Shown here: piece after piece, positions 8,561 through 17,493 of the stretch | How the letters are laid out: every line of letters begins with the position of its first letter | How positions within the stretch are numbered: the stretch's first letter is position 1 | Assembly (NCBI RefSeq): GCF_001189915.1 | Contig: NZ_LFLS01000004.1 | Coordinates: 62,001 to 126,000 of the forward strand | DNA length: 64,000 nt | From: Herbaspirillum autotrophicum | Lineage (GTDB): Bacteria; Pseudomonadota; Gammaproteobacteria; Burkholderiales; Burkholderiaceae_D | Direction of reading: 5' to 3' | Made by a program: the position numbers and the translations under genes | Notes under the pieces: generated by a model | What the model was told of the DNA's origin: nothing | The model's database searches: none | What the model saw: only the letters and a program-made list of their open reading frames with translations

Positions 8561-9754
8561 ATGTCCAATAAATTCACTTTCCGTAACCGCTATACCATCA
8601 CCGCGGCAGTGTTCGCCGTTATCGCCATCGCGGTCGCCGGCACCTTGTCGGCCATCGGCGTCGACTCCACCGCCAATGCCCAGCAAGCACCGCAAGCCGC
8701 CAGCGTTGACGTGGCCGAAGTGGTCAGCAAGCAAATCATCGACTGGCAGCAATATTCCGGTCGCCTGGAAGCGGTGGACCGCGTCGAAATCCGGCCGCTG
8801 GTGTCCGGCACCATGACCGCCGTGCACTTCAAGGATGGCGCACTGGTCAAGAAAGGCGATGTGCTGTTTACCATCGATCCGCGTCCCTATGCGGCCGAAG
8901 TAGCGCGCACGCAGGCGCAACTGGCCGGCGCCGAAGCGCGGGCCGCCTATACCGCTTCGGATGTCGCCCGTGGTCAGCGTTTGCTGGCCGACAATGCCAT
9001 CGCGCGGCGCGATTTTGAAGAAAAGCAAAACGCTTCGCGCGAAGCCGCCGCCAATGTACAGGCAGCACAAGCGGCGCTGCGCTCGGCCAAACTGAACCTG
9101 GAATACACGCAAATCACCGCGCCGGTATCCGGTCGTATTTCGCGCGCGGAAGTCACCGTCGGCAACATCGTCTCGGTCGGTTCCAGCACGCCGCCGCTGA
9201 GCACACTGGTATCGGTATCGAAGATTTACGCTTCGTTCGACGTCGATGAGCAAAGCTTCCTCAAGTTCGTCAATCCGGCCCGCGCCAAGGGTTCACAAGT
9301 GCCGGTCTACCTCGGCCTGGCCAACGAAGATGCTTACTCGCGTGAAGGCAAGGTCGGTTCGGTCGACAATCGTCTCGATTCCTCGTCCGGCACCATCCGC
9401 GTGCGCGCCGTGTTCGACAATGCCGATGGTCAACTGATCCCCGGTTTGTATGCGCGCATCCGTCTCGGTGGCGGCGCCCCGCGCGATGCCTTGCTGATCG
9501 ATGAAAAAGCCATCGGCACCGATCAGGACAAGCGTTTCGTCCTGGTGCTCGACAAGACCAACCACGCTACCTATCGCGAAGTGCGCGTCGGTGCCAATCA
9601 GGATGGCTTGCGCGTCATTGAAAGCGGTCTCAAGAGCGGTGAACGCATCGTCGTCAACGGCCTGCAACGGATCCGTCCGGGTGACAGCGTCGCCCCGAAC
9701 GTGGTGCCGATGACCAAGGTTGCCACTGCCAACCCGGCAGCAAAGAAGGCTTGA
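8561..9754 (+). CDS. ceoA: RND efflux periplasmic adaptor (MexE/CeoA type)
   Basis: A 397-residue membrane-fusion protein that links the inner-membrane RND pump to the outer-membrane channel. An N-terminal hydrophobic segment (residues about 14-32) serves as signal or anchor. It is followed by the lipoyl half-motif VEIRPLVSGTMTAVHFKDG, a coiled-coil hairpin (ARTQAQLAGAEARAAYTASD to NVQAAQAALRSAKLNLEYTQI), the second lipoyl half (ITAPVSGRISRAEVTVG) and the beta-barrel and membrane-proximal domains. The ATG at 8549 overlaps the hydrolase stop, but GAGG at 8551-8554 sits correctly for ATG 8561, which is preferred. The order adaptor-pump-channel without gaps indicates one operon. Confidence 0.9.
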   Translation: MSNKFTFRNRYTITAAVFAVIAIAVAGTLSAIGVDSTANAQQAPQAASVDVAEVVSKQIIDWQQYSGRLEAVDRVEIRPLVSGTMTAVHFKDGALVKKGDVLFTIDPRPYAAEVARTQAQLAGAEARAAYTASDVARGQRLLADNAIARRDFEEKQNASREAAANVQAAQAALRSAKLNLEYTQITAPVSGRISRAEVTVGNIVSVGSSTPPLSTLVSVSKIYASFDVDEQSFLKFVNPARAKGSQVPVYLGLANEDAYSREGKVGSVDNRLDSSSGTIRVRAVFDNADGQLIPGLYARIRLGGGAPRDALLIDEKAIGTDQDKRFVLVLDKTNHATYREVRVGANQDGLRVIESGLKSGERIVVNGLQRIRPGDSVAPNVVPMTKVATANPAAKKA

Positions 9755-9797
9755 TCAACTACCTCAAGCCATAAAAGATCATTAACGGGAAACTCCC

Positions 9798-12700
9798 ATG
9801 AATATTTCAAAATTCTTTATCGACCGCCCGATTTTTGCCGGCGTGTTATCGATATTGCTGTTACTGGCCGGGGTGTTGGCCATGTTTCAGTTACCCATTT
9901 CCGAATATCCGGAAGTGGTGCCGCCATCGGTGGTAGTGCGCGCGCAGTATCCCGGCGCCAATCCCAAGGTCATCGCCGAAACCGTGGCCTCGCCACTGGA
10001 AGAGCAGATCAACGGCGTGGAAAACATGCTATACATGCAGTCGCAAGCCAACAGCGACGGCAATCTGACCATCACGGTCAACTTCCGTCTCGGCGTTGAT
10101 CCGGACAAGGCCCAGCAACTGGTGCAAAACCGCGTCTCGCAAGCGTTGCCGCGTTTGCCGGAAGATGTGCAACGTCTCGGCGTGACCACCATCAAGAGTT
10201 CACCGACGCTGACCATGGTGGTGCATCTGATCTCGCCCGACGACCGCTACGACATGACGTACCTGCGCAACTACGCAGTGCTCAACATCAAGGACCGGCT
10301 GGCACGGATTCAGGGTGTGGGTGAAGTCGGCCTGTTCGGTTCGGGCAATTACGCCATGCGCGTCTGGCTCGATCCGCAAAAAGTGGCGCAGCGCGGCCTG
10401 ACCGCCAGCGATGTCGTCAAAGCCATCCGTGAACAAAACGTGCAAGTCGCCGCCGGTGTGATCGGTGCATCGCCCAATTCGCCTGAAGTGCCGATGCAAT
10501 TGTCGGTCAATGCTCAGGGCCGTCTGAAGACCGAAGGTGAATTCCGCGACATCATTCTGAAAAGTTCGCCGGATGGTGGCATCACCAAACTCGGTGACGT
10601 CGCCCGGGTAGAACTGGCGGCTTCCGAATATGGCTTGCGTTCACTGCTGGACAACAAGCAGGCAGTAGCGATTCCGATCTTCCAGGCGCCCGGCGCCAAT
10701 GCGCTGGAAATTTCCGATCAGGTACGCGCGGCGATGAAGGACTTGTCGAAAGACTTCCCATCCTCGATTGAATACCGCATCGAATATGACCCGACCCAGT
10801 TCGTGCGCGCCAGTATCGAGGCCGTGATTCACACCTTGCTGGAAGCGATTGCGCTGGTGGTGATCGTGGTCATCATCTTCCTGCAAACCTGGCGTGCTTC
10901 CATCATTCCCTTGCTGGCAGTGCCAGTGTCGATTGTCGGTACCTTCTCGCTGTTGCTCGGCTTCGGCTATTCCATCAATGCCCTGTCGCTGTTCGGCATG
11001 GTGCTCGCTATCGGGATTGTGGTCGACGATGCCATTGTGGTGGTGGAGAACGTCGAACGCAATATTTCCGCCGGATTGACGCCGCGCGAGGCGACCTATC
11101 GCGCCATGCAAGAAGTCAGCGGGCCGATCATTGCGATCGCGCTGACGCTGGTGGCGGTGTTCGTTCCGCTGGCCTTCATGACGGGCCTGACCGGTCAGTT
11201 CTACAAACAGTTTGCGATGACGATTGCGATTTCCACCGTGATTTCGGCATTCAATTCGCTGACCTTGTCGCCGGCACTGGCTGCCTTGCTGCTCAAAGGC
11301 CATGATGCCAAACCGGATTGGCTGACACGCATGATGGACCGCTTCCTCGGTGGTTTCTTCGTCCGCTTCAACCGTTTCTTCAACCGCGCCTCGACTGCCT
11401 ATGGCAAGGGTGTCACCGGCGTGATTTCGCGCAAGGCTTCGGTGATGGGCGTGTATGCCGTGCTGCTGGCGGCGACTGTCGGGATCGGCTATCTGGTGCC
11501 GGGCGGCTTCGTGCCAGGTCAGGACAAGCAATATCTGGTCAGCTTCACGCAATTGCCGAACGGTGCCTCGATTGACCGTACCGAAGACGTGATCCGCAAA
11601 ATGACCGACATCGCCCTCAAGCAGCCTGGCGTACAAAGTGCGATTGCCTTCCCGGGTCTGTCGATCAATGGCTTCACCAACAGCTCCAGCGCCGGCATCG
11701 TCTTCGTCACGCTCAAACCGTTCGAAGAACGCCGCACCAAGGAATTGTCGGGTAATGCCATCGCCGGTGAACTCAACAAGAAATTCGCATCGATCAAGGA
11801 AGGCTTCATCGCCGTGTTCCCGCCGCCACCGGTGATGGGTCTCGGTACGCTCGGCGGTTTCAAGATGCAGATTGAAGATCACGGCGCCGTCGGCTATGCC
11901 GAACTGGATGCGGCCGCGCAAGCCTTCATGAAAGCGGCACAGAAAGAACCGGCGCTGGGCCCGATGTTCTCCAGCTATCAGATCAACGTGCCGCAACTGG
12001 ATGTCGCCCTCGACCGTGTGAAAGCCAAGCAACTCGGCATTCCCGTGACCGACGTATTCAACACCATGCAAATCTATCTGGGTTCGCTGTACGTCAACGA
12101 CTTCAACCGTTTCGGCCGTGTGTATCAGGTACGGGCTCAGGCTGATGCGCCATTCCGCGCCAAGGCCGATGACATCCTCCAACTGAAAACCCGCAATGCC
12201 GCCGGCGACATGGTGCCGTTGTCATCCGTGGTCAAGGTCAGCCAGACCTTCGGTCCGGAAATGGTGGTGCGCTATAACGGCTTCACCGCTGCCGACATCA
12301 ACGGCGGCCCGGCTCCGGGTTACTCGTCGGATCAGGCAGAAAAAGCAGCGGAACGCGTCGCTGCAGCAACCTTGCCGCGCGGTGTGCGTTTCGAATGGAC
12401 CGATCTGACCTATCAAAAGATTCTGGCGGGTAACGCCGGGGTCTGGGTATTCCCGATCAGCGTGTTGCTGGTGTTCCTGGTGCTGGCAGCGTTGTATGAA
12501 AGCCTGACCTTGCCGCTGGCGGTGATCCTGATCGTACCGATGAGCATCCTGGCGGCCCTGACCGGCGTCTGGCTGACCAAGGGCGATAACAACATCTTCA
12601 CCCAGATTGGTCTGATGGTACTGGTGGGTCTGTCAGCGAAGAACGCGATCCTGATCGTCGAATTCGCCCGTGAACTGGAACTGCAAGGCAGCAGCATCGT

Positions 12701-13010
12701 CCGTGCCGCGATCGACGCCAGCCGTCTGCGTCTGCGCCCGATCTTGATGACCTCGATTGCTTTCATCATGGGCGTGGTGCCACTGGTGGTATCGAGCGGG
12801 GCCGGTTCCGAAATGCGGCAGGCAATGGGTATCGCCGTGTTCTTCGGCATGCTCGGCGTGACGCTGTTCGGCCTGTTCCTGACACCGGTGTTCTATGTGC
12901 TGCTGCGTAGCATCGGCGGCGGCAAGAAACTGCACACCGCGCACAAGCATGAAGCGCCGCTGACTGCAGGTACGCATGTCGCAGCCGCTGATGCGCATGA
13001 CGGCCGCTAA
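9798..13010 (+). CDS. ceoB: RND efflux pump inner-membrane transporter (MexF/CeoB type)
   Basis: A 1070-residue proton-driven multidrug exporter of the HAE-1 family, full length. It begins with the typical MNISKFFIDRPIFAGVLSI. The transmembrane helix 4 aspartate pair lies in GIVVDDAIVVVENVER, and the duplicated halves each carry a large periplasmic loop and a six-helix bundle (second half starts near QDKQYLVSFTQLPNGAS). VGLSAKNAILIVEFAREL matches the conserved helix 10 region with the essential lysine. Homologous pumps export chloramphenicol, trimethoprim, quinolones and aromatic acids; the actual substrates here are inferred only from operon similarity. It is preceded by the adaptor with 43 bases between, and the start has upstream GGGAAACTCCC. 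Confidence 0.94.
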   Translation: MNISKFFIDRPIFAGVLSILLLLAGVLAMFQLPISEYPEVVPPSVVVRAQYPGANPKVIAETVASPLEEQINGVENMLYMQSQANSDGNLTITVNFRLGVDPDKAQQLVQNRVSQALPRLPEDVQRLGVTTIKSSPTLTMVVHLISPDDRYDMTYLRNYAVLNIKDRLARIQGVGEVGLFGSGNYAMRVWLDPQKVAQRGLTASDVVKAIREQNVQVAAGVIGASPNSPEVPMQLSVNAQGRLKTEGEFRDIILKSSPDGGITKLGDVARVELAASEYGLRSLLDNKQAVAIPIFQAPGANALEISDQVRAAMKDLSKDFPSSIEYRIEYDPTQFVRASIEAVIHTLLEAIALVVIVVIIFLQTWRASIIPLLAVPVSIVGTFSLLLGFGYSINALSLFGMVLAIGIVVDDAIVVVENVERNISAGLTPREATYRAMQEVSGPIIAIALTLVAVFVPLAFMTGLTGQFYKQFAMTIAISTVISAFNSLTLSPALAALLLKGHDAKPDWLTRMMDRFLGGFFVRFNRFFNRASTAYGKGVTGVISRKASVMGVYAVLLAATVGIGYLVPGGFVPGQDKQYLVSFTQLPNGASIDRTEDVIRKMTDIALKQPGVQSAIAFPGLSINGFTNSSSAGIVFVTLKPFEERRTKELSGNAIAGELNKKFASIKEGFIAVFPPPPVMGLGTLGGFKMQIEDHGAVGYAELDAAAQAFMKAAQKEPALGPMFSSYQINVPQLDVALDRVKAKQLGIPVTDVFNTMQIYLGSLYVNDFNRFGRVYQVRAQADAPFRAKADDILQLKTRNAAGDMVPLSSVVKVSQTFGPEMVVRYNGFTAADINGGPAPGYSSDQAEKAAERVAAATLPRGVRFEWTDLTYQKILAGNAGVWVFPISVLLVFLVLAALYESLTLPLAVILIVPMSILAALTGVWLTKGDNNIFTQIGLMVLVGLSAKNAILIVEFARELELQGSSIVRAAIDASRLRLRPILMTSIAFIMGVVPLVVSSGAGSEMRQAMGIAVFFGMLGVTLFGLFLTPVFYVLLRSIGGGKKLHTAHKHEAPLTAGTHVAAADAHDGR

Positions 13011-13028
13011 TGATCAAAGGAAAATGAA

Positions 13029-14576
13029 ATGAACGCATTGACATTCAACAATCTCGGAGGGCTGCGCGGCAAGTTGCGCCGGCCCGCCCACACCGCCATG
13101 CTGGGCTCGGCCCTGCTGGTAGCCATGCTGGTGCTGGCCGGTTGCTCGGTCGCGCCGACCTACGAACGGCCGGCTGTCAGCACCCCGGCCACCTACAAGG
13201 AAGCGGCCGATGAAAAAGCCGCTTCCGACTGGAAGACGGCGCAACCGGCAGAAGACATGGCACGCGGCGAATGGTGGAAGATCTTCAACGATGAAGGCTT
13301 GAATGCGCTGGAAGTACAGGCGCTGGAAGCCAATCAGAACCTGAAGGCCGCCGCCGCACGTCTGAGCCAGTCGCGCGCCCTGCGCCAGGATGCCCGCTCC
13401 GGTCTGTTCCCGCAGATCGACGCCGGCTTCGGCGCCACCCGCCAGCGTCCGTCACCGGCCTCGCAAGGTTTGCCGGCCGATGCCAATACGTCACCCACCA
13501 CCCTGTGGCGGGCGCAACTCGGCGTGTCCTATGAAGCCGATTTGTTCGGTCGCGTCGCTTCTACGGTTGATGCCGCCAGCGCCGACGCCGAACGCAGCGA
13601 AGCCCTGTTCCATTCAGTGCAACTGGCGCTGCAAGCCGACGTCGCGCAACAATATTTCCTGTTGCGCAAACTGGATGCCGAGCAAGAACTGTACAGCGGC
13701 ACGGTCGAACTGCGTGCGCAATCACTGAAGCTGGTGCAGCGCCGCTTCGACGAAGGCGACATCAGCGAAGTCGATGTCGCCCGCGCCAAATCGGAACTGG
13801 CATCGGCGCAATCGGAATCGTTCGGCATCGCCCGTCAGCGCGCCAATGCAGAACATGCGCTGGCCATCCTGCTGGGCAAGACCCCGGCTGAACTGTCGTT
13901 CGCGCCGCAACCGCTGACGCGATTGTCGATCAGCATTCCCGCCGGCTTGCCGTCGGCCTTGCTGGAGCGGCGTCCCGACATCGCTGCTGCCGAACGCGCC
14001 ATGGCGGCGGCCAATGCCCGCGTCGGCGTCGCCCGCGCCGCGTGGTTTCCACGTCTGGACCTGACCGGCGGCCTCGGTTATGAATCGGCCAAGCTCGGCG
14101 ATCTGTTCAACTGGTCCAGCCGCACCTTCTTGCTCGGACCATTGGTCGGCACTGCATTGTCGCTGCCGATCTTCGACGGCGGCCGCCGCGAGGCCGGTGT
14201 CAATCGGGCCCGTGCAGTCTACGACGAAGATGTCGCCAACTATCGCCAGACCGTGCTGACGGCATTCCGCGAAGTCGAAGACAATCTCGCCAGCCTGCGC
14301 ATTCTGGGCGACCAGACCAAAGCCCAGGACGACGCCGTGCAAGCATCCGGCCGTGCCGCCAAACTGTCGCATGTGCAATATCGGGAAGGATCGGTCAGCT
14401 TTCTCAACGTCATCGACGCCGACCGCACCGTGCTGCAACAGCAGCGCGCAGCGGTTCAACTCGATGGTGAACGGGCACGCTCCACGGTAGATCTGATTCG
14501 GGCGCTTGGCGGCGGCTGGCATCTGCCGGCCGGCAACATTGCCGCTACGCCGGTCGCCATGGCGCAGTCACGATGA
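13029..14576 (+). CDS. opcM: Outer-membrane efflux channel lipoprotein (OprN/OpcM, NodT family)
   Basis: A 515-residue outer-membrane factor that forms the TolC-like exit duct of the tripartite pump. The signal peptide ends in a lipobox, LVLAGCSVAPTYERP, so the mature protein is a lipoprotein. WWKIFNDEGLNALEVQALEAN and VAQQYFLLRKLDAEQELY mark the two OEP repeats, each giving a pair of beta strands and long helices. AWFPRLDLTGGLGYES and DGGRREAGVNRARA are conserved NodT-family blocks. It starts 18 bases after the pump gene with AAAGGAAAATGAA. A strong terminator follows about 75 bases past the stop, closing the llpE-ceoA-ceoB-opcM operon. Confidence 0.92.
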   Translation: MNALTFNNLGGLRGKLRRPAHTAMLGSALLVAMLVLAGCSVAPTYERPAVSTPATYKEAADEKAASDWKTAQPAEDMARGEWWKIFNDEGLNALEVQALEANQNLKAAAARLSQSRALRQDARSGLFPQIDAGFGATRQRPSPASQGLPADANTSPTTLWRAQLGVSYEADLFGRVASTVDAASADAERSEALFHSVQLALQADVAQQYFLLRKLDAEQELYSGTVELRAQSLKLVQRRFDEGDISEVDVARAKSELASAQSESFGIARQRANAEHALAILLGKTPAELSFAPQPLTRLSISIPAGLPSALLERRPDIAAAERAMAAANARVGVARAAWFPRLDLTGGLGYESAKLGDLFNWSSRTFLLGPLVGTALSLPIFDGGRREAGVNRARAVYDEDVANYRQTVLTAFREVEDNLASLRILGDQTKAQDDAVQASGRAAKLSHVQYREGSVSFLNVIDADRTVLQQQRAAVQLDGERARSTVDLIRALGGGWHLPAGNIAATPVAMAQSR

Positions 14577-14590
14577 CTTGACAGCCTGCG

Positions 14591-15037
14591 CTACCGGTCG
14601 AGAACCTTAGCGTCTTCTGCATATCCCTCTCCAAGCCGTTTCAATTGATTCTCCACATCATCCAGCTGAGTCCGGATGGTGTGGAGTTTTTTTTGTGCAT
14701 TCTCGAAGGTAATCCGGTGCAAGATCAAGGCTTCACGTTGTTGCTGCAGCAGTCGCAACAAGTTGCGGCGATGACGATGCTGTACGATGATGGCGTTGCG
14801 ATGCTGTGCCATGGAGGCTGGTCGCAGCAGGTCGGAATCGCGCATGCACTGTTGCTCGCAACTGATGGCGCGGGCGCTCTTCTCAAGTTCTTCCTGCATG
14901 GCGGCAACCCGTTGTTCGGTCTGGCGCAACTGCGCTGCGGCCGTGGTCAGCACCAGATGCTGACGACGGTAACTCAACTCATACACCAGCCGTGATTGCT
15001 GCCATGGGGTTAAGCGTTTTCTCAGCCTCGCACTCAT
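14591..15037 (-). CDS. sctO: Type III secretion stalk protein SctO-like
   Basis: A 148-residue, almost wholly helical and charged protein with heptad-like spacing, the profile of SctO/YscO/HrpB7 and flagellar FliJ. These form a two-helix coiled coil that enters the ATPase ring and contacts the export gate. The start is ATG 15037 with AGGAACAAAA upstream. It is the last gene of the minus-strand operon, about 100 bases after sctQ. Identity rests on shape, size and position; sequence conservation in the family is low. Its 3' part is read antisense by the efflux operon and contains that operon's terminator, so transcription from the two sides meets within this gene. Confidence 0.65.
   Translation of the reverse strand: MSARLRKRLTPWQQSRLVYELSYRRQHLVLTTAAAQLRQTEQRVAAMQEELEKSARAISCEQQCMRDSDLLRPASMAQHRNAIIVQHRHRRNLLRLLQQQREALILHRITFENAQKKLHTIRTQLDDVENQLKRLGEGYAEDAKVLDR
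14651..14694 (+). terminator. Strong intrinsic terminator of the efflux operon, inside sctO
   Basis: CTCCACATCATCC (14651-14663) pairs along all 13 positions with GGATGGTGTGGAG (14674-14686), with one U-G wobble and a 10-base loop, followed directly by eight T residues (14687-14694). It lies 75 bases downstream of the opcM stop and within the coding sequence of the convergent sctO gene. Confidence 0.85.
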
Positions 15038-15141
15038 TTTTGTTCCTGCCCAATATTGCCGGTGTCAGCCAACGCTCGCATCAGAAGCACGCCGGCCGTC
15101 TTCCGTATCGGCCGCTGCAAGGCAGCCCGGGTGCCGCTTGA

Positions 15142-16191
15142 TCAGTCGTCACGCCGGCGTCGTGGCGGCACTTCCGCGATCGCGCGCGGCGCTTCCGATG
15201 CCACGCCGAAATTGACTTTTTCCAACAGCAAAATGCCCAGACGCTGTCCTACCACTACAATCTCGCCGCGCGCAAAAGGCAGACTGCGACAATACAACGT
15301 CACGTTGCGACCGGTACTCAGTTGCGTCAGCGGCAGCACCGATCCACTGGCCAGCGTCGCCACCTGGGACAAGGGCATGACGACCCGCTCCAGCACGATA
15401 TCAATTTCGGCGCTGAGATTTTCCAGCGCCACCAGTCCTTCGTCATCACTCTCCTGACAGGATTGCATGTCGATGATCTCCGTGGTGTGAACCGTGAACA
15501 GTTGGCCCTGCAAATGCCCCAGCAAATGCAGCGCGCCGGTCAGGGTGGTAAAAGAACAAACCAGCTTGCGGCTGTCCGGAAACACTACCGCGTGCGGTTG
15601 CAATGTCACCAGATCGGCCAGCCGCAAACCGGTAGCACCGATTTTCCATGTCGCGCTCAGCGGCAAGGTACTCAGGATCGTCAGGATCTGCCGGCGATTG
15701 GCGCTTTCATGACGTGCCAGTGCCGCGAACGGTGCGCCGCTGAACGCCACGCTCCCGGTGCGTCCGGCCGGGTCGCGCAACTGAATGGCAACGCTGTGCA
15801 CCGGCGCGGGAGCGTCGAACAGCACCTGATTGATATGCATCGATACGCCCAGCGCGGCCTCCAGTGCATCCAGCCAGGGCGCAAACAGCCAATCCGCAAT
15901 GCCGTCGATATCACCGCCATCCTTGACGGCGACAGCGCGCAATACCTGCGCCGACAGTTCCGGCGCCAGCATGCCTGCATCCAACGCCATCAGACAAGGG
16001 CCGGCAGCCGTATCGATAAACAATGTCAGAGGATAGGATGCCAGCGGCGCCGCCTCCGAAATGGCATAGGGCACGCCATCCAGCACCGGGGTTACCTGAC
16101 GCAGGCCGGCAAATGCCAGGCTGTTGCGCATGCGTGCAATTTGTACCGGCATGACCGGCAATGCCGGCCACGCCAATGGCAGCGCATTCAT
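15142..16191 (-). CDS. sctQ: Type III secretion C-ring/sorting platform protein SctQ
   Basis: A 349-residue protein whose last 85 residues form a SpoA (FliM/FliN C-terminal) domain: IDIVLERVVMPLSQVATL, GSVLPL, VTLYCRSLPFARGEIVVVG and RLGILLLE. SctQ (YscQ/HrcQ/SpaO) builds the cytoplasmic pods of the injectisome with SctK and SctL. The N-terminal part is poorly conserved, as usual. The start codon overlaps the sctL stop (ATGA) and has its own AGGGGAG ribosome-binding site, so translation is coupled. An internal start producing the short C-terminal SpoA form, known for several SctQ proteins, was not established here. The C-terminus ends in a basic PPRRRRDD tail. Confidence 0.82.
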   Translation of the reverse strand: MNALPLAWPALPVMPVQIARMRNSLAFAGLRQVTPVLDGVPYAISEAAPLASYPLTLFIDTAAGPCLMALDAGMLAPELSAQVLRAVAVKDGGDIDGIADWLFAPWLDALEAALGVSMHINQVLFDAPAPVHSVAIQLRDPAGRTGSVAFSGAPFAALARHESANRRQILTILSTLPLSATWKIGATGLRLADLVTLQPHAVVFPDSRKLVCSFTTLTGALHLLGHLQGQLFTVHTTEIIDMQSCQESDDEGLVALENLSAEIDIVLERVVMPLSQVATLASGSVLPLTQLSTGRNVTLYCRSLPFARGEIVVVGQRLGILLLEKVNFGVASEAPRAIAEVPPRRRRDD

Positions 16192-16823
16192 GAAATGCTC
16201 CCCTGGAGATTAACGACGCAGTGTTTTTCACAGGCCGCGACAATCCCGAGACGAATCGCCTGCAACTGCACCGACAAACTGCCGTCAATGATGCCGCAGC
16301 TACTTTCGACCAGGCAGTCTTGCGCTCGCAGCGCGGCATTGGCTTGTACCTCGCAAATACTGCCCGGCAACTGCTGCGCGATTTCTGCCAGTAACGATTC
16401 GGCGTGGGGCAGTTGCCCGGGAGCGACATGAATACGCAACAGTCCCTCCTGACCCGCCGCTTGCAGGCTGCTGCGAATCTGCGCCTGCAACAAATCCGCA
16501 GAGGGGATCGCGTCCAGTACCTGCTGCAAACCGCGCATCACCGCTTCCAGCACATCTTGTTCAAAACGTTGCCAGATCAACATGCGGAAGGCAGCCAGTT
16601 GCGCCAGCTCCTGAGTCGCACCGGCTTTGCCGTCTTCATAGCCGCGCGCCACCGCAGCGACACGCTCGGCCTGCAATGTGGCTTCCAGTTCATGCCGTTT
16701 GTGGCGATACTCCCGCTCCAGTTGTTCTTGCAACCCCGCCAGCTCGCGCACGCCCTCCAGCACTTGCGCCGCCATGACGGGACCGTTGTGCAAACGCCAG
16801 TTACCGAATTGCAAAATGGTCAT
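16188..16823 (-). CDS. sctL: Type III secretion ATPase-linker protein SctL (FliH-like)
   Basis: A 211-residue protein of the HrpE/YscL/FliH type, which bridges the SctQ pods to the SctN ATPase. An N-terminal coiled-coil region (ELAGLQEQLEREYRHKRHEL and onward) is followed by RGYEDGKAGATQELAQLA and the FliH-like C-terminal domain (LEAVMRGLQQVLD, LLRIHVAPGQLPHAESLLAE, CLVESSCGIIDGSLSVQLQA). The block GIIDGSLSVQLQAI corresponds to the conserved C-terminal strand of SctL (usual form 'G.ida.l..ql..i'). The start ATG 16823 has AGGGGAGACAAG and overlaps sctK by 23 bases; its end overlaps sctQ by four bases. The partner ATPase SctN is not encoded in this window. Confidence 0.82.
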   Translation of the reverse strand: MTILQFGNWRLHNGPVMAAQVLEGVRELAGLQEQLEREYRHKRHELEATLQAERVAAVARGYEDGKAGATQELAQLAAFRMLIWQRFEQDVLEAVMRGLQQVLDAIPSADLLQAQIRSSLQAAGQEGLLRIHVAPGQLPHAESLLAEIAQQLPGSICEVQANAALRAQDCLVESSCGIIDGSLSVQLQAIRLGIVAACEKHCVVNLQGSIS

Positions 16824-17493
16824 CTTGTCTCCCCTGCATGTCTGATCTGATCATGGCGATATCGGCGGCCACCTGGCACCACGGGCTATCGTTCAACTGC
16901 GCCTGAAGCACGCGGTATTGCGCACTTTGCCAGTCGCGCGGCAAGCGCAGCAGAAAGCGGCTGACCAGACCCGGATCCATCGCGCTCAGCGTGGCTGCCA
17001 TCAAGGCCATGCCGGGCCAGGCTGCGGACTGGCGCTGACACCAGTCCGGCGGCGGCAAACCGATTTGCAGCAGCGTCCGGGATTGATCTGCACTGCCTGC
17101 ATGCGACGCCACCGTTTGCATGCCATCCCAGCCGATGCGCTGTACCAGTGCATCGTGCTGCGGCCCGGCCACGTTCAGCAACACTTTCTCGCGCAGCAAC
17201 AGTGCACTCAGCAGACAAAGACTGCGCTCGATTGCAGATTGCGGTTGCATCAGCCAGCGGATGACACTGGTATCCACCGGCAGCCATGGCAGACAAACTT
17301 TGTTTTCGCAAAACAAGGCCGCACTCGCCTGTCGCAGCATGCGCCTGCCGGCAGGCGGTTCGCCGTTCCGCAACCACGACGCATCGGCGTCGATTGCCGG
17401 CAAAAACAACCAGCGCCGGAGCGCGACGTCACCGGCTGCCCCCGGCGCCCAGAACCGCCGGCCATCGGCACTGAGATCAGGTGCAGAATTCAT
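16801..17493 (-). CDS. sctK: Type III secretion sorting-platform protein SctK-like
   Basis: A 230-residue protein assigned to the SctK (YscK/HrpB4-like) family by position between the TPR protein and sctL and by the helical block LLSALLLREKVLLNVAGPQHDALVQRIGW, which matches the family pattern of a leucine-rich 'LGALL' helix, a spacer, then a short helix with a conserved glycine. SctK sits between the inner-ring protein SctD and SctQ in the pods. The start ATG 17493 has GAGGA at good spacing and lies inside the 3' end of the preceding gene (17-base overlap), again indicating coupling. Sequence conservation in this family is low, so the name is an inference supported by context. Confidence 0.62.
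   Translation of the reverse strand: MNSAPDLSADGRRFWAPGAAGDVALRRWLFLPAIDADASWLRNGEPPAGRRMLRQASAALFCENKVCLPWLPVDTSVIRWLMQPQSAIERSLCLLSALLLREKVLLNVAGPQHDALVQRIGWDGMQTVASHAGSADQSRTLLQIGLPPPDWCQRQSAAWPGMALMAATLSAMDPGLVSRFLLRLPRDWQSAQYRVLQAQLNDSPWCQVAADIAMIRSDMQGRQDDHFAIR

Noticed and set aside
10641..12182. 513-residue minus-strand frame inside the RND pump gene
   Set aside because: Histidine- and glutamine-rich shadow of a highly conserved pump gene; no motif.
14591..15037. Flagellar origin (FliJ) for the coiled-coil protein
   Set aside because: No flagellar genes are nearby, and neighbours match injectisome SctK, SctL and SctQ; SctO is the better name.
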